DNA of 64,000 bases from SP5GCR1 sp965199685 (GTDB lineage Bacteria; Pseudomonadota; Gammaproteobacteria; Poriferisulfidales; Oxydemutatoraceae): positions 1,550,001-1,614,000 of the forward strand of contig OZ241323.1 in the NCBI GenBank assembly GCA_965199685.1, written 5' to 3'. Below, piece by piece: positions 43,624-51,500 of the stretch. Within the stretch, counting starts at the first letter, position 1; each line of letters opens with the position of its first letter. The notes beneath the pieces are model-generated. The model did no database searches, was not told where the DNA came from, and saw only the letters and a list, made by a program, of their open reading frames with translations. Made by a program: the position numbers and the translations under genes.

Positions 43624-45213
43624 ATGCCAGAGGAAATAGAAAAATATAAAGAAAAAATCTTACTTGATATTGAGGAAGATATAAAAAATGGAGTAGCAAT
43701 TATTCCCTTTGTTGGTGCTGGGTTATCCGTTGATTATGGTTATCCCACTTGGAAGACATTGTTGCAGGGCGCATGCCAAATTGTCCTTAAAGATGACCCT
43801 TATGATCGTGGCATATTTAATATCTATATTCAAAATAACAACTATAGATTAGCAACTAATTTATTATGTAAAGATAAAAAAAGAAAAGATGCTTTTGAAA
43901 AATATCTTACGAAGGAATTTGATGGTATAGGTTACTCTAGAGATAGACTTACTCCTATGTCTATACTACCTAAAATTATTAAAAAATATGTGGTTACAAC
44001 TAATCTTGACCGATGTCTTGAAAAGGTACTAGAAAACGCAGGGATGACTCCCCAAGTTTACTACAGAAGTTTATTAAAAGATATAAACCAAGAGGTCTTA
44101 GAAAGTCAGAATACTTTATTAATAAAACTCCATGGAACTGCTGGCCTAGGGGGTATAAGAGACAGAATTTTAACTAAAGAGGATTATGAGGAAGCATACT
44201 TATCGGACGGAAAGATTGATTTAAATAAGCATCTACCTGCTATATTAAATCACTTAACCATCTCAGGTAAATTTCTTTTTATTGGTTGTAGTCTTATGAA
44301 AGATGACTATATTTTGGAAATATTAAGAAAGTTTCAAAATGGTTTTGTCCCTGGCGTACACTACGCCATTCTTGAAAAAGATAAAGAATTGCAAGAAGCA
44401 AGAGATAAAGAATTGCAAGAAGCAGGAATACGATCAATATGGTTTGATGAAGGCAAATACAAAGATATTTGGAAACATCTACAACAGATTTCCCAGGTGA
44501 TTGAAAGAATAAATAACATAGATGCATTATCTAAAACTAGAGTTTTTTATAAAAAATCAATTGTTCGGATTTCATCCAATATAAACGACTATGAAAAATA
44601 TGCTGCATATATGACCGACTATAATCAGCCGATGGATGTAGTTATTTGGACTATGAATGGCTCGCCATTGAATATTTTCTCTGATAAAAATGATGACTAT
44701 TTGACATCACAAGATCGGAAGTTTGAGAGAACAAATGCTAGGAAATTTAGAATTATTATCTTTAAAGATCTAGACACAATAAAATATTATACGAATGCCA
44801 GGGGAGACGAAAGTAAGAGAAAAAATGCTTTTGAAAACAGCTGTAGTAGGGAGCCTAGCGAATTATTATTCGGTTCAAGAAAATCTTTGAAAAACTATGG
44901 AATTGCTCCATATTTTGATTTTGGTTATGTGTCTACAGTCAACAAGCATAGTTGGATATTTTGTAGTGCGTTTGAAAGTTCAGACTTTAAACTAACCCAA
45001 GAAAAGAAAAACAATCAAGCTGATTATAAAGACATTATTACATTTTCAGAAAATGTTGCTCAACCACGAGCACCTAAAAATTGGAATATTGAACAACAAC
45101 TCAAGGGTATTACAAGATTAATAAGTTGTATTCATCTTTATATAAAACAAAAAGAAAGCATAGATGGTTTATACTCTGATATAGATAATCTCATTGAAGC
45201 TGAAAATAAATAA
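43624..45213 (+). CDS. SIR2-like domain protein, cassette copy 2
   Basis: 529 residues, same architecture as the protein at 40168 but strongly diverged. SIR2-like motifs are intact: IIPFVGAGLSVDYGYPTWKT, YVVTTNLDRCLE, LLIKLHGTAG and FLFIGCSLMKDD. The C-terminal domain keeps VIWTMNGSPLNIF, SELLFGSRKSLKNYGI and YFDFGYVS, which align with VIWSMRGSPLNI, AELLYASEESLKEFGI and YLDFGYVE of copy 1; these patches define the shared unknown domain. A tandem DKELQEAR/DKELQEAG unit lies near residues 250-265. The neighbours on both sides are nearly unchanged between copies, so this gene is the variable part of the cassette. NAD hydrolysis is the family-based guess. Confidence 0.82.
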   Translation: MPEEIEKYKEKILLDIEEDIKNGVAIIPFVGAGLSVDYGYPTWKTLLQGACQIVLKDDPYDRGIFNIYIQNNNYRLATNLLCKDKKRKDAFEKYLTKEFDGIGYSRDRLTPMSILPKIIKKYVVTTNLDRCLEKVLENAGMTPQVYYRSLLKDINQEVLESQNTLLIKLHGTAGLGGIRDRILTKEDYEEAYLSDGKIDLNKHLPAILNHLTISGKFLFIGCSLMKDDYILEILRKFQNGFVPGVHYAILEKDKELQEARDKELQEAGIRSIWFDEGKYKDIWKHLQQISQVIERINNIDALSKTRVFYKKSIVRISSNINDYEKYAAYMTDYNQPMDVVIWTMNGSPLNIFSDKNDDYLTSQDRKFERTNARKFRIIIFKDLDTIKYYTNARGDESKRKNAFENSCSREPSELLFGSRKSLKNYGIAPYFDFGYVSTVNKHSWIFCSAFESSDFKLTQEKKNNQADYKDIITFSENVAQPRAPKNWNIEQQLKGITRLISCIHLYIKQKESIDGLYSDIDNLIEAENK

Positions 45214-45219
45214 GAATTT

Positions 45220-45957
45220 ATGATTAGCTGGGTATGTGGAGGAGGTCGTGGAATAGGAGCTGCTATTGCGAAACTTTGTCAGGACAAGGGACACGAAGTA
45301 TTTATAAGCACTCGAGGCAAGGAAACTACTGAAGAAGAAATTCTCCAGCGTGAACGAAGAAAAATTGTTCCGAAACTGAATATATTATTCGGTGATTTAG
45401 AGGATGCTAATGTTGTCAAACAACACTTAATAGAAATAACTTCGTCATCTAAAACTATTAATGCAATTTATGTTTGTACGCATAGACCCTTTTTACCTGA
45501 TACCATAGATAATTTAGAATGCAAGCAAATGGAAGATCAGTTTATTAGATGTGTTAAACCAGTATTTAATATCATTAAAGAGTTGTGTATTAGCAAACAA
45601 GATCTAAGCAATTTATCTATTATCACAATGTCTTCTTGCACTGTTGCCACAGGTGAATCTCATATGATTTCAAGAAACCTTGGGAAGGCAGCACTAGAAG
45701 CAATGACAAAATCATTAAATACTTTTTTGAATCAAAAGGGAGCCAGAATAAACACTTTATCAATTGGTTGGACTGACACCCCTCAACTCAAAACCCACTT
45801 AAATGGTAGCTTCCTTCCTTTAAATTGTATACCAATTGGTAGGGTGGCAAATCCAGATGAAATTGCCTCTACAGCATTATTTCTAGCTTCTTTAGAATCA
45901 TCGTATATTACAGGAACTGTCTTCCCAGTATCAGGCGGTTTATATACTGAACTGTAA
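45220..45957 (+). CDS. SDR-fold protein with altered active site, cassette copy 2
   Basis: 245 residues, almost identical to the copy at 41843. Differences include REQKKIAPK to RERRKIVPK and WEQVEDQFIGC to CKQMEDQFIRC; the last 90 residues are the same. CGGGRGIGAAIAK and the Tyr-to-Arg change in SRNLGKAA are both preserved, so the altered site is under the same constraint in both copies, or the duplication is too young to tell. It begins 6 bp after the SIR2-like gene and ends 12 bp before the next IS3-type tail. Confidence 0.83.
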   Translation: MISWVCGGGRGIGAAIAKLCQDKGHEVFISTRGKETTEEEILQRERRKIVPKLNILFGDLEDANVVKQHLIEITSSSKTINAIYVCTHRPFLPDTIDNLECKQMEDQFIRCVKPVFNIIKELCISKQDLSNLSIITMSSCTVATGESHMISRNLGKAALEAMTKSLNTFLNQKGARINTLSIGWTDTPQLKTHLNGSFLPLNCIPIGRVANPDEIASTALFLASLESSYITGTVFPVSGGLYTEL

Positions 45958-45969
45958 TGATGTTTTGCC

Positions 45970-46065
45970 ACACAGTGTATTGGGCTATCAACCCTCAGTG
46001 TATTTGTGGAGTCAATAGTATGAAAACTAACTTTGTAGTTGGTAATAATAATGGGATAACGTCAG
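45970..46065 (+). mobile_element. IS3-type right-end remnant at the right border of the cassettes
   Basis: TTGGGCTATCAACCCTCAGTG and AGTATGAAAACTAACTTTGTAG match the IS3-type derivative at 54808-54865. The remnant runs to ATGGGATAACGTCA, after which IS110-like sequence begins. It is the best preserved of the three cassette-border tails. Confidence 0.7.
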
Positions 46066-46165
46066 AGGCGGTTTTAATGGTATGATAATGATTATGTTTG
46101 TTAATGAAGGTGGCGGTGAAACGATTATCGTCAACATCAACGCCAACATAAAGTATACTAGTCAT
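46066..46165 (-). pseudogene. 5' remnant of an IS110-type transposase
   Basis: On the minus strand, a perfect AGGAGGT ribosome binding site precedes ATG 46165. The peptide MTSILYVGVDVDDNRFTATF resembles the N-terminus of IS110-family transposases, with YVGVDV carrying the first catalytic Asp. The frame is cut off after about 33 codons where the IS3 tail begins. Just upstream, GGACCCCTCCAAAGAGGGGACT forms a hairpin that may belong to the same element. Confidence 0.5.
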
Positions 46166-46284
46166 GGGTGACCTCCTTTGTTTAGTAATTTATCGGACCC
46201 CTCCAAAGAGGGGACTAAAGTGAAAGTTTAACTGACTTTCAGCAGAGTTGGTCATCCATATTATCTAAAGTTGAGTCCTCACAC

Positions 46285-46525
46285 AAATCTACCCGCTCCG
46301 CGCCACCAAATCATGGTTACCGTAAACAAAATGGATAGAATGGATTGCCTGTACAGACACAACGCGTTAGGGCAGAATAAAGCCGCCGATTGATCCAGTA
46401 GGTCAATCGGCGTGACATTGTGCAGAACTCTAACACGATTGCTAGACGCATACATTACAAAATGCATAGGCCTGCCACTCCTCCAAAAGAGGGGAATATC
46501 ACTTTTTCAACAGCCCCACATTTGT
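46285..46525. repeat. Dispersed repeat element upstream of the retroelement template
   Basis: Contains CCGCTCCGCGCCACCAAATCATGG, an AACGCGTTAGGGCAG box, the hairpin CGCCGATTGATCC-GGTCAATCGGCG (about 46384-46411), CCTCCAAAAGAGGGG and the end ACTTTTTCAACAGCCCC. It lies about 100 bp beyond the end of the reverse transcriptase gene. Confidence 0.65.
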
Positions 46526-46627
46526 GAACAAAACAGACAATGTCCTGCGACCATCCCCACAATCGTGGGCAAGATGGGCGCAGGATCTAGTCTCATCATG
46601 GTCACCCTTGAACGCTTGCAACATTCC

Positions 46628-47866
46628 CTAAAGCCTCGTGAGGCATTCGGCTCCAGTTTCCAAGCGTGCGGGCAACACGGAAGCCGTTGTTGTTGTTCCG
46701 GTTAGTCGCGTTGTTGTTCCTGTTGCGATTGGCGGAGCGCAGGTTCTCTGGGTTGTTGTTCCAGGAACCGCCACGCAGCACGCAGGCTCAGGAGGATGAC
46801 CAAGCTCCCAAGACGGGTCAAATAACCCACCTCTAAAGATGGCTCGGCGTAATCGCCAGGTATTCGCATGTTCGGCATGTGCAATCCATGCACGCACTCG
46901 TTGTTTAACATCAGCACAGCTAAGCAGGTTGTTTCGGCAACCCGCTTGCATCTTTCGCAGTCGCTGCCGAAAGCGGCGCACATTAGCCTCCGGCAACCTC
47001 CTAACGCCGTTCGGCAGTAGGACAAATCCTAGAAAAGTCGCAGTCTCGTCGGTTGACGCAATAAATGTTTTGTTCGGATGAAGTCGCAATCGGCGATACT
47101 CTAAATAGCGAGATATTGCTCGCCGCCATTTTTCTAACTCATCTCTATCATTGTGGAACAATACGAAGTCGTCCACATAGCGGATATAGCCCTTTGCTCG
47201 TAGCACTTCTTTGCAATAGTGATCAAGCCCGTCAAGGTAGACATTGGCAAAGAACTGACTGGTAAGATTGCCGATAGGTATACCTCGCCTACGCTCCCAC
47301 GGCGTGAACAAGTCGTCGCCCGGAAAATAAAGATTAACTGCTTCTTGTGGATTGGAGGCATCAATAATTTGATCAATCAATTCCAAAGTCCGCAAACACC
47401 CAATACGATGGCGGAGGTCTTGCTTCAAAACTTCGTGATCAATCGCCGGGAAATACCGGTAAATATCGCAATGCAACACATAGCGAAAACGGTTGCGAAA
47501 ACGCTCATAACGGGCTACGGCGCGATGCGAGCCTTTACCTTTGCGATTAGCATAACTATCGTAGATAAACCCGTTTTCAAACCTCGCCCCACAAGCTGCA
47601 TACAGCGCATGATGGACTACCCGATCTCGAAATGGTGCCGCAGATACGGTTCTACGCTTGGGGTCGAATATCTCCATTTTTCGATAAGCCCCTGGGCAAT
47701 ACTCTCCGCTCTGCAATTCGTGTTCTAACTTCAATACCTCGTGCTCTTGATTGACAAGAAATGCTGCCACATTGCATTTTTTGCTCTTTCCTTTAGCGGC
47801 ACGGTTGGATGCCTCTAAAAGTGCCGAGAATGAGGCGATCTTATCAAAGAGATTAAGCTCTTTCAT
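46628..47866 (-). CDS. Reverse transcriptase of a diversity-generating retroelement
   Basis: 412 residues. RT motifs: CDIYRYFPAIDH (residues about 133-144, first catalytic Asp), GIPIGNLTSQFFANVYLD (about 195-212) and IRYVDDFVLFHND (about 228-240, catalytic YVDD). IGNLTSQ in place of the usual QGxxxSP is the hallmark of diversity-generating retroelement (DGR) reverse transcriptases. It makes error-prone cDNA of the template repeat, misreading adenines, and the cDNA replaces the variable repeat of the target gene. The frame runs on through the template repeat, so about 50 C-terminal residues (from ACCVAVPGTTTQRTC) are encoded by it. The usual RT homology ends before that, near RRAIFRG. The start overlaps the avd gene by 14 bases. 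Confidence 0.95.
   Translation of the reverse strand: MKELNLFDKIASFSALLEASNRAAKGKSKKCNVAAFLVNQEHEVLKLEHELQSGEYCPGAYRKMEIFDPKRRTVSAAPFRDRVVHHALYAACGARFENGFIYDSYANRKGKGSHRAVARYERFRNRFRYVLHCDIYRYFPAIDHEVLKQDLRHRIGCLRTLELIDQIIDASNPQEAVNLYFPGDDLFTPWERRRGIPIGNLTSQFFANVYLDGLDHYCKEVLRAKGYIRYVDDFVLFHNDRDELEKWRRAISRYLEYRRLRLHPNKTFIASTDETATFLGFVLLPNGVRRLPEANVRRFRQRLRKMQAGCRNNLLSCADVKQRVRAWIAHAEHANTWRLRRAIFRGGLFDPSWELGHPPEPACCVAVPGTTTQRTCAPPIATGTTTRLTGTTTTASVLPARLETGAECLTRL
46662..46783 (-). repeat. DGR template repeat (TR)
   Basis: 122 bp aligning without gaps to the variable repeat at 48594-48715 (constant offset 1932). Read in the frame of the target gene it encodes GGSWNNNPENLRSANRNR followed by further AAC runs, the adenine-rich Asn codons typical of DGR templates. 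It lies inside the 3' end of the reverse transcriptase frame and is read there in a different frame. Its 3' end (46662-46686) corresponds to the homing region and contains the only two non-adenine mismatches. Confidence 0.95.
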
Positions 47867-48227
47867 GGCTTCTGTGAACCTTTAGCCAAGCACCAACCCG
47901 ACTCCCTACTTCGTTAAGCTGGCGCACTGCATATTCGTGGCGGCGGTAATCCAAATATCTTAAATCACGACTGATCCTGAAAAAGAACCTCAGCTTCTCA
48001 AGCCCTAGATTCGCTCTCACCAGAGGTGCTTCGCGATGTTTGGTATAAGTTGCTTCAATTAGTGCTTCAAGCACATCCATTGCCGTTGTTTGGATTTTAT
48101 CTCCAAGCAGAAATTTTTGTGTGCGCGGAAAGTTCATCAGTGTTGGAATCAACCAAACGATGAAGCGATAATGCACATTCAACGCTTGACCTGTCTCGCG
48201 TGCTTTACCTTTATCCGATATATTCAA
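47853..48227 (-). CDS. avd: Avd-type accessory protein of the DGR
   Basis: 124 residues, a predicted four-helix bundle: FIVWLIPTLMNFPRTQKFLLGDK, TTAMDVLEALIEATYTKH, ANLGLEKLRFFFRISRDLRYLDYRRHEYAV and QLNEVGSRVGAWLKVHR as successive helices. This matches the bacterial accessory variability determinant (Avd/four-helix-bundle) family. It is basic, assembles as a pentamer in the studied phage system and is required with the reverse transcriptase for template-primed cDNA synthesis. The gene sits directly upstream of and overlaps the reverse transcriptase gene, the usual order. It has a ribosome binding site (AAGGAGA) before ATG 48227. Confidence 0.9.
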   Translation of the reverse strand: MNISDKGKARETGQALNVHYRFIVWLIPTLMNFPRTQKFLLGDKIQTTAMDVLEALIEATYTKHREAPLVRANLGLEKLRFFFRISRDLRYLDYRRHEYAVRQLNEVGSRVGAWLKVHRSHERA

Positions 48228-48239
48228 TTTTTATTCTCC

Positions 48240-48515
48240 TTAAATTTCAACCCCTCTTTTTTGGAGGGGAATGGTCCGACACTACGCTTATACAGACACG
48301 CCACAACCACCCCGTCAGATAGAACCGCCGATTGAGCCAGTAGGTCAATCGGCGTGACATCGTGCAGAACCTTAACATGATTGTTAAACTCATGCATTAC
48401 AAAATGCATAGGCCCGCCACCCCTCCATAGGAGGGGAATGGTCCGCCCCTACCCATGTGGTTCTGCAAAATTTTACGCCGTTTGTTGCCCTTGCAACAAA
48501 CGGCGGTTCTCCTTC
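48240..48515. repeat. Repeat cluster between the DGR target and avd
   Basis: Contains two CCCCTCC-type palindromes, a CGCCGATTGAGCC-GGTCAATCGGCG hairpin (about 48326-48354) and a second hairpin ACGCCGTTTGTTGCCC-GCAACAAACGGCGG (about 48476-48508). The second hairpin lies about 80 bp beyond the end of the variable repeat. The cluster separates the target gene from avd, whereas compact DGRs usually keep these close. Confidence 0.7.
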
Positions 48516-48584
48516 CATAACCCAACATTACTAATCGACTCAAATCCTCGCCATCCGTAATCTCTGAGGTAAAGAGGTAAGGAT

Positions 48585-51500
48585 TTAAGGGGTAAGCGTC
48601 CGGGCAACACGGAACCCGCCGCTGCTGCCCCGGCCAGTCGCGTCGTCGAACCCGCTGCGATCGGCGGAGCGCAGGTACCCCGGGCCGTCGAACCAGGAAC
48701 CGCCACGCAGCACGCGCCACCTATCATTCCTATCACATTTACCAGTCCACGCACTCCCATCTGTCGGTGCGCCAGTGTAATCATTATGCCAGCAATCCTC
48801 CACCCATTCCCATACATTGCCGTGCATGTCGTGTAGGCCAAATGCATTTGCAGGATAACTGCCAACTCGCACAGTTCCCCAACAAGAGGAACTGGATGTA
48901 AAAGAACCACAGTCGGAATGCCAATAGCGCGCTTGATTCCTAGAAATGGTATTACCGAAATGATACGCCGTGGTCGTGCCGGCACGCGCCGCATATTCCC
49001 ATTCCGCCTCGCTCAACAATCTATATGTATGGCCGGTTTTCCTTGATAACCATGCCACATAGGCTTTGGCATCATTCCATGAAACATATACCACCGGATG
49101 ATTATTGGTTTGCGTAAAATGCGGATTACGCCAATTATTTCCGGCTTCGTGTTCCGTCTCCCTAACAAACGCCGCATATTGTCCTACGGTCACTTCATAT
49201 TTACTCACCGCAAAAGGTTTAGCAATAGTAACTCGATGTTGTGGTCTCTCATCACTAAATCCTTCTCCTTCGGGCGAACCCATCAGGAAACTTCCTGCCG
49301 GCACCACGACCATCTCCGGACAAATCGTACAATCACGTACACTCACTACCTGCACTTGTGTTGAGACATTAACCTCCTCCACTGCCACTTGTATAGCAAC
49401 CTCGTCTCTGTTTCCGAAGCTGTCGGACACCACAGCCGTTATCGTGGTGTGACCCGCGCCTGCTGTAGTCAACGTGAACTCTGCGCTCCTTTGCACCCCG
49501 CCAGTCGATTCAAAGGTTATCGGGCTGGTGGGAATAGACACCACTGAGGCACCGCCGGGGTCTAGTTCCAGTGCCATTGAGACCGGAACTTCAGTGGAAC
49601 CCTCAATAACAACCTGCACCTGTGTTGTCTCCGCCACCCCACTGCTATGCTTTAACCCAAGTGCGGTGCCTTGTGTCGGGCTGATTATCTTGAGCGGTTG
49701 CGATGCGGCAATGGGTATTTCCTCGTATTGCTTTATTAATTGACCATAGCGACTGTAGCCGGTATAGCGGAGCTTGTATTTGCCTTCCTCTATGGGTCGT
49801 GAATTATCCACCTGCACGGTGTCTATCAAAGTTTCTGAGTCACTCAGTTCCCTAGTATCTCTATCAATCCTTGTCAACTGCGGCGCACCCTTGGGTGGAA
49901 CAACCGACCAGCTGCCTTGTTGGATTTCGTTATTTCCAAAGAACCATTTACCCGACTCAGTAATCACGCCATAGGTATTGCTCGCACCCTTTCGAACTGC
50001 CATTCCCGGCAGCGACGCAAGTTCCCATTCTTCCCTAAACAAGTCATAGAAGTCAGTCTCGCGTCGCGACGGCCACCCTAGCAACGTGATAGTACTTATA
50101 CCTCTCCCCAAAAGCGTTCTTATCCCAATAGGATTAATAATCTCAAAACCGGCGCGTATGCCTGCCGCAATACCCAAGCCCGCATCCCATCTTGTGAAAC
50201 GATAATCGCTGTTGGCAATAGCCTCTTCTATATCGCTACTACTCGTATAATCAAATGTGCCTTCAAAATCGCCATCACCATATACATACGGGTCTAATCT
50301 AAGCCTTGTGAAAGCCACGCTGAGAAGACTCATATCCAGTTGCGGAATGAGCGAAAACCTAACCGTCATCCCAGTCGCCGCACTCTTAAACGTGACACCA
50401 TACTTGCTATTACCGCCTGCTCTACCTACAGGCGTAATCCTGCCGTTTTTGTATCTAAAACCAGCCCTCAATTGATAGGTTGTTTGAAATGTCTGCTCTA
50501 TATCCGAACGAGACGACACCTCGGCTTCGCCTCCCACTAGCAAGCGTAGTTCGCCACTAATCCAAATTGGGATACCTGCAGGTGTGGGAATGATCACTAA
50601 AAAACTCTTACCGAATACCTGAAGTTCTCCATCCAACATAGCCCCTTCGGGTCCAGTGATGATTTTCAATAATGCCTCTAGGTCTATCTCACCACCTACA
50701 ACAACATTCATAAATTCCGGCACACGTGACTCTTTATCTATATTAATATCAAATATAGGGTCAAAATCAAGGTCCACCAAATCTACACCGAATACATTGT
50801 CACCTTTTCGCCTTAATACCAGATCCTTTTGAGAAAATGAGTCTATATCTGCATTGGAAGAAACCCAAACTGGTATGCTAAAAGCTAGATGCGGAAAGCG
50901 TTTGCATGGGGTATCAAGCAAAAGGTATATGTCCCAAGGATATTCACTTTTATGCCGTTCATCAGTTTGCCAGCTCACACGATATTCCACAATCTTTGTA
51001 TTAGTGCTTGTGGATTTAGTCTCAACTGAGGCACCTTGTAGCCCATAGTTCATACCTTTGTTAGTAATTGCTTCTATGCTCAACGAACATGGGGCAGTAA
51101 AGATCTCAGGATACTCAATATAAACATCAAACGAAACAACCTCGCCGGCTTCGGTTGTCATGAAAGACGGATAAAAGATAGTTGGGTCATGTAAGGCCAA
51201 TTTTCGTTTTTTGTAAGTCGCAGGAATATGTGGCTCAGGTGGCTGTTGCTCCGAGCGTAGTCCTATCCCGTCTATGATGCTATCGGGTGGGTTGTCGGTT
51301 TGGCTGAGCGGTTCGGACTGGCGTAGCCTGAAGCCACTGTCAGGCCAGAGCATCTCACGGACTTGCTCGCCGCCCTCAATGACCGGCTGATATGGCCACA
51401 CTTCGGAGGGCGGCACCGACATCGGTGAGCGTAGTGCCGGCGAGAACCGCCTGAGTTTGCTGTCTGCCGGCGGCACTGGTTCGCCTTGTTGCTCGGAACG

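Noticed and set aside
46702..47025. Alternative-frame ORFs over the template repeat, and the antisense ORF 47219-47728
   Set aside because: They lie inside the reverse transcriptase gene or its template and show no family motif; they are shadows.
46628..47866. Reverse transcriptase considered as a retron or group II intron protein
   Set aside because: The IGNLTSQ motif, the adjacent Avd gene and the template/variable repeat pair fit a DGR; there is no maturase domain, intron structure or msr/msd-like region.
48473..48994. Minus-strand ORF across the variable repeat in another frame
   Set aside because: It overlaps the target gene out of frame and mixes in repeat DNA.
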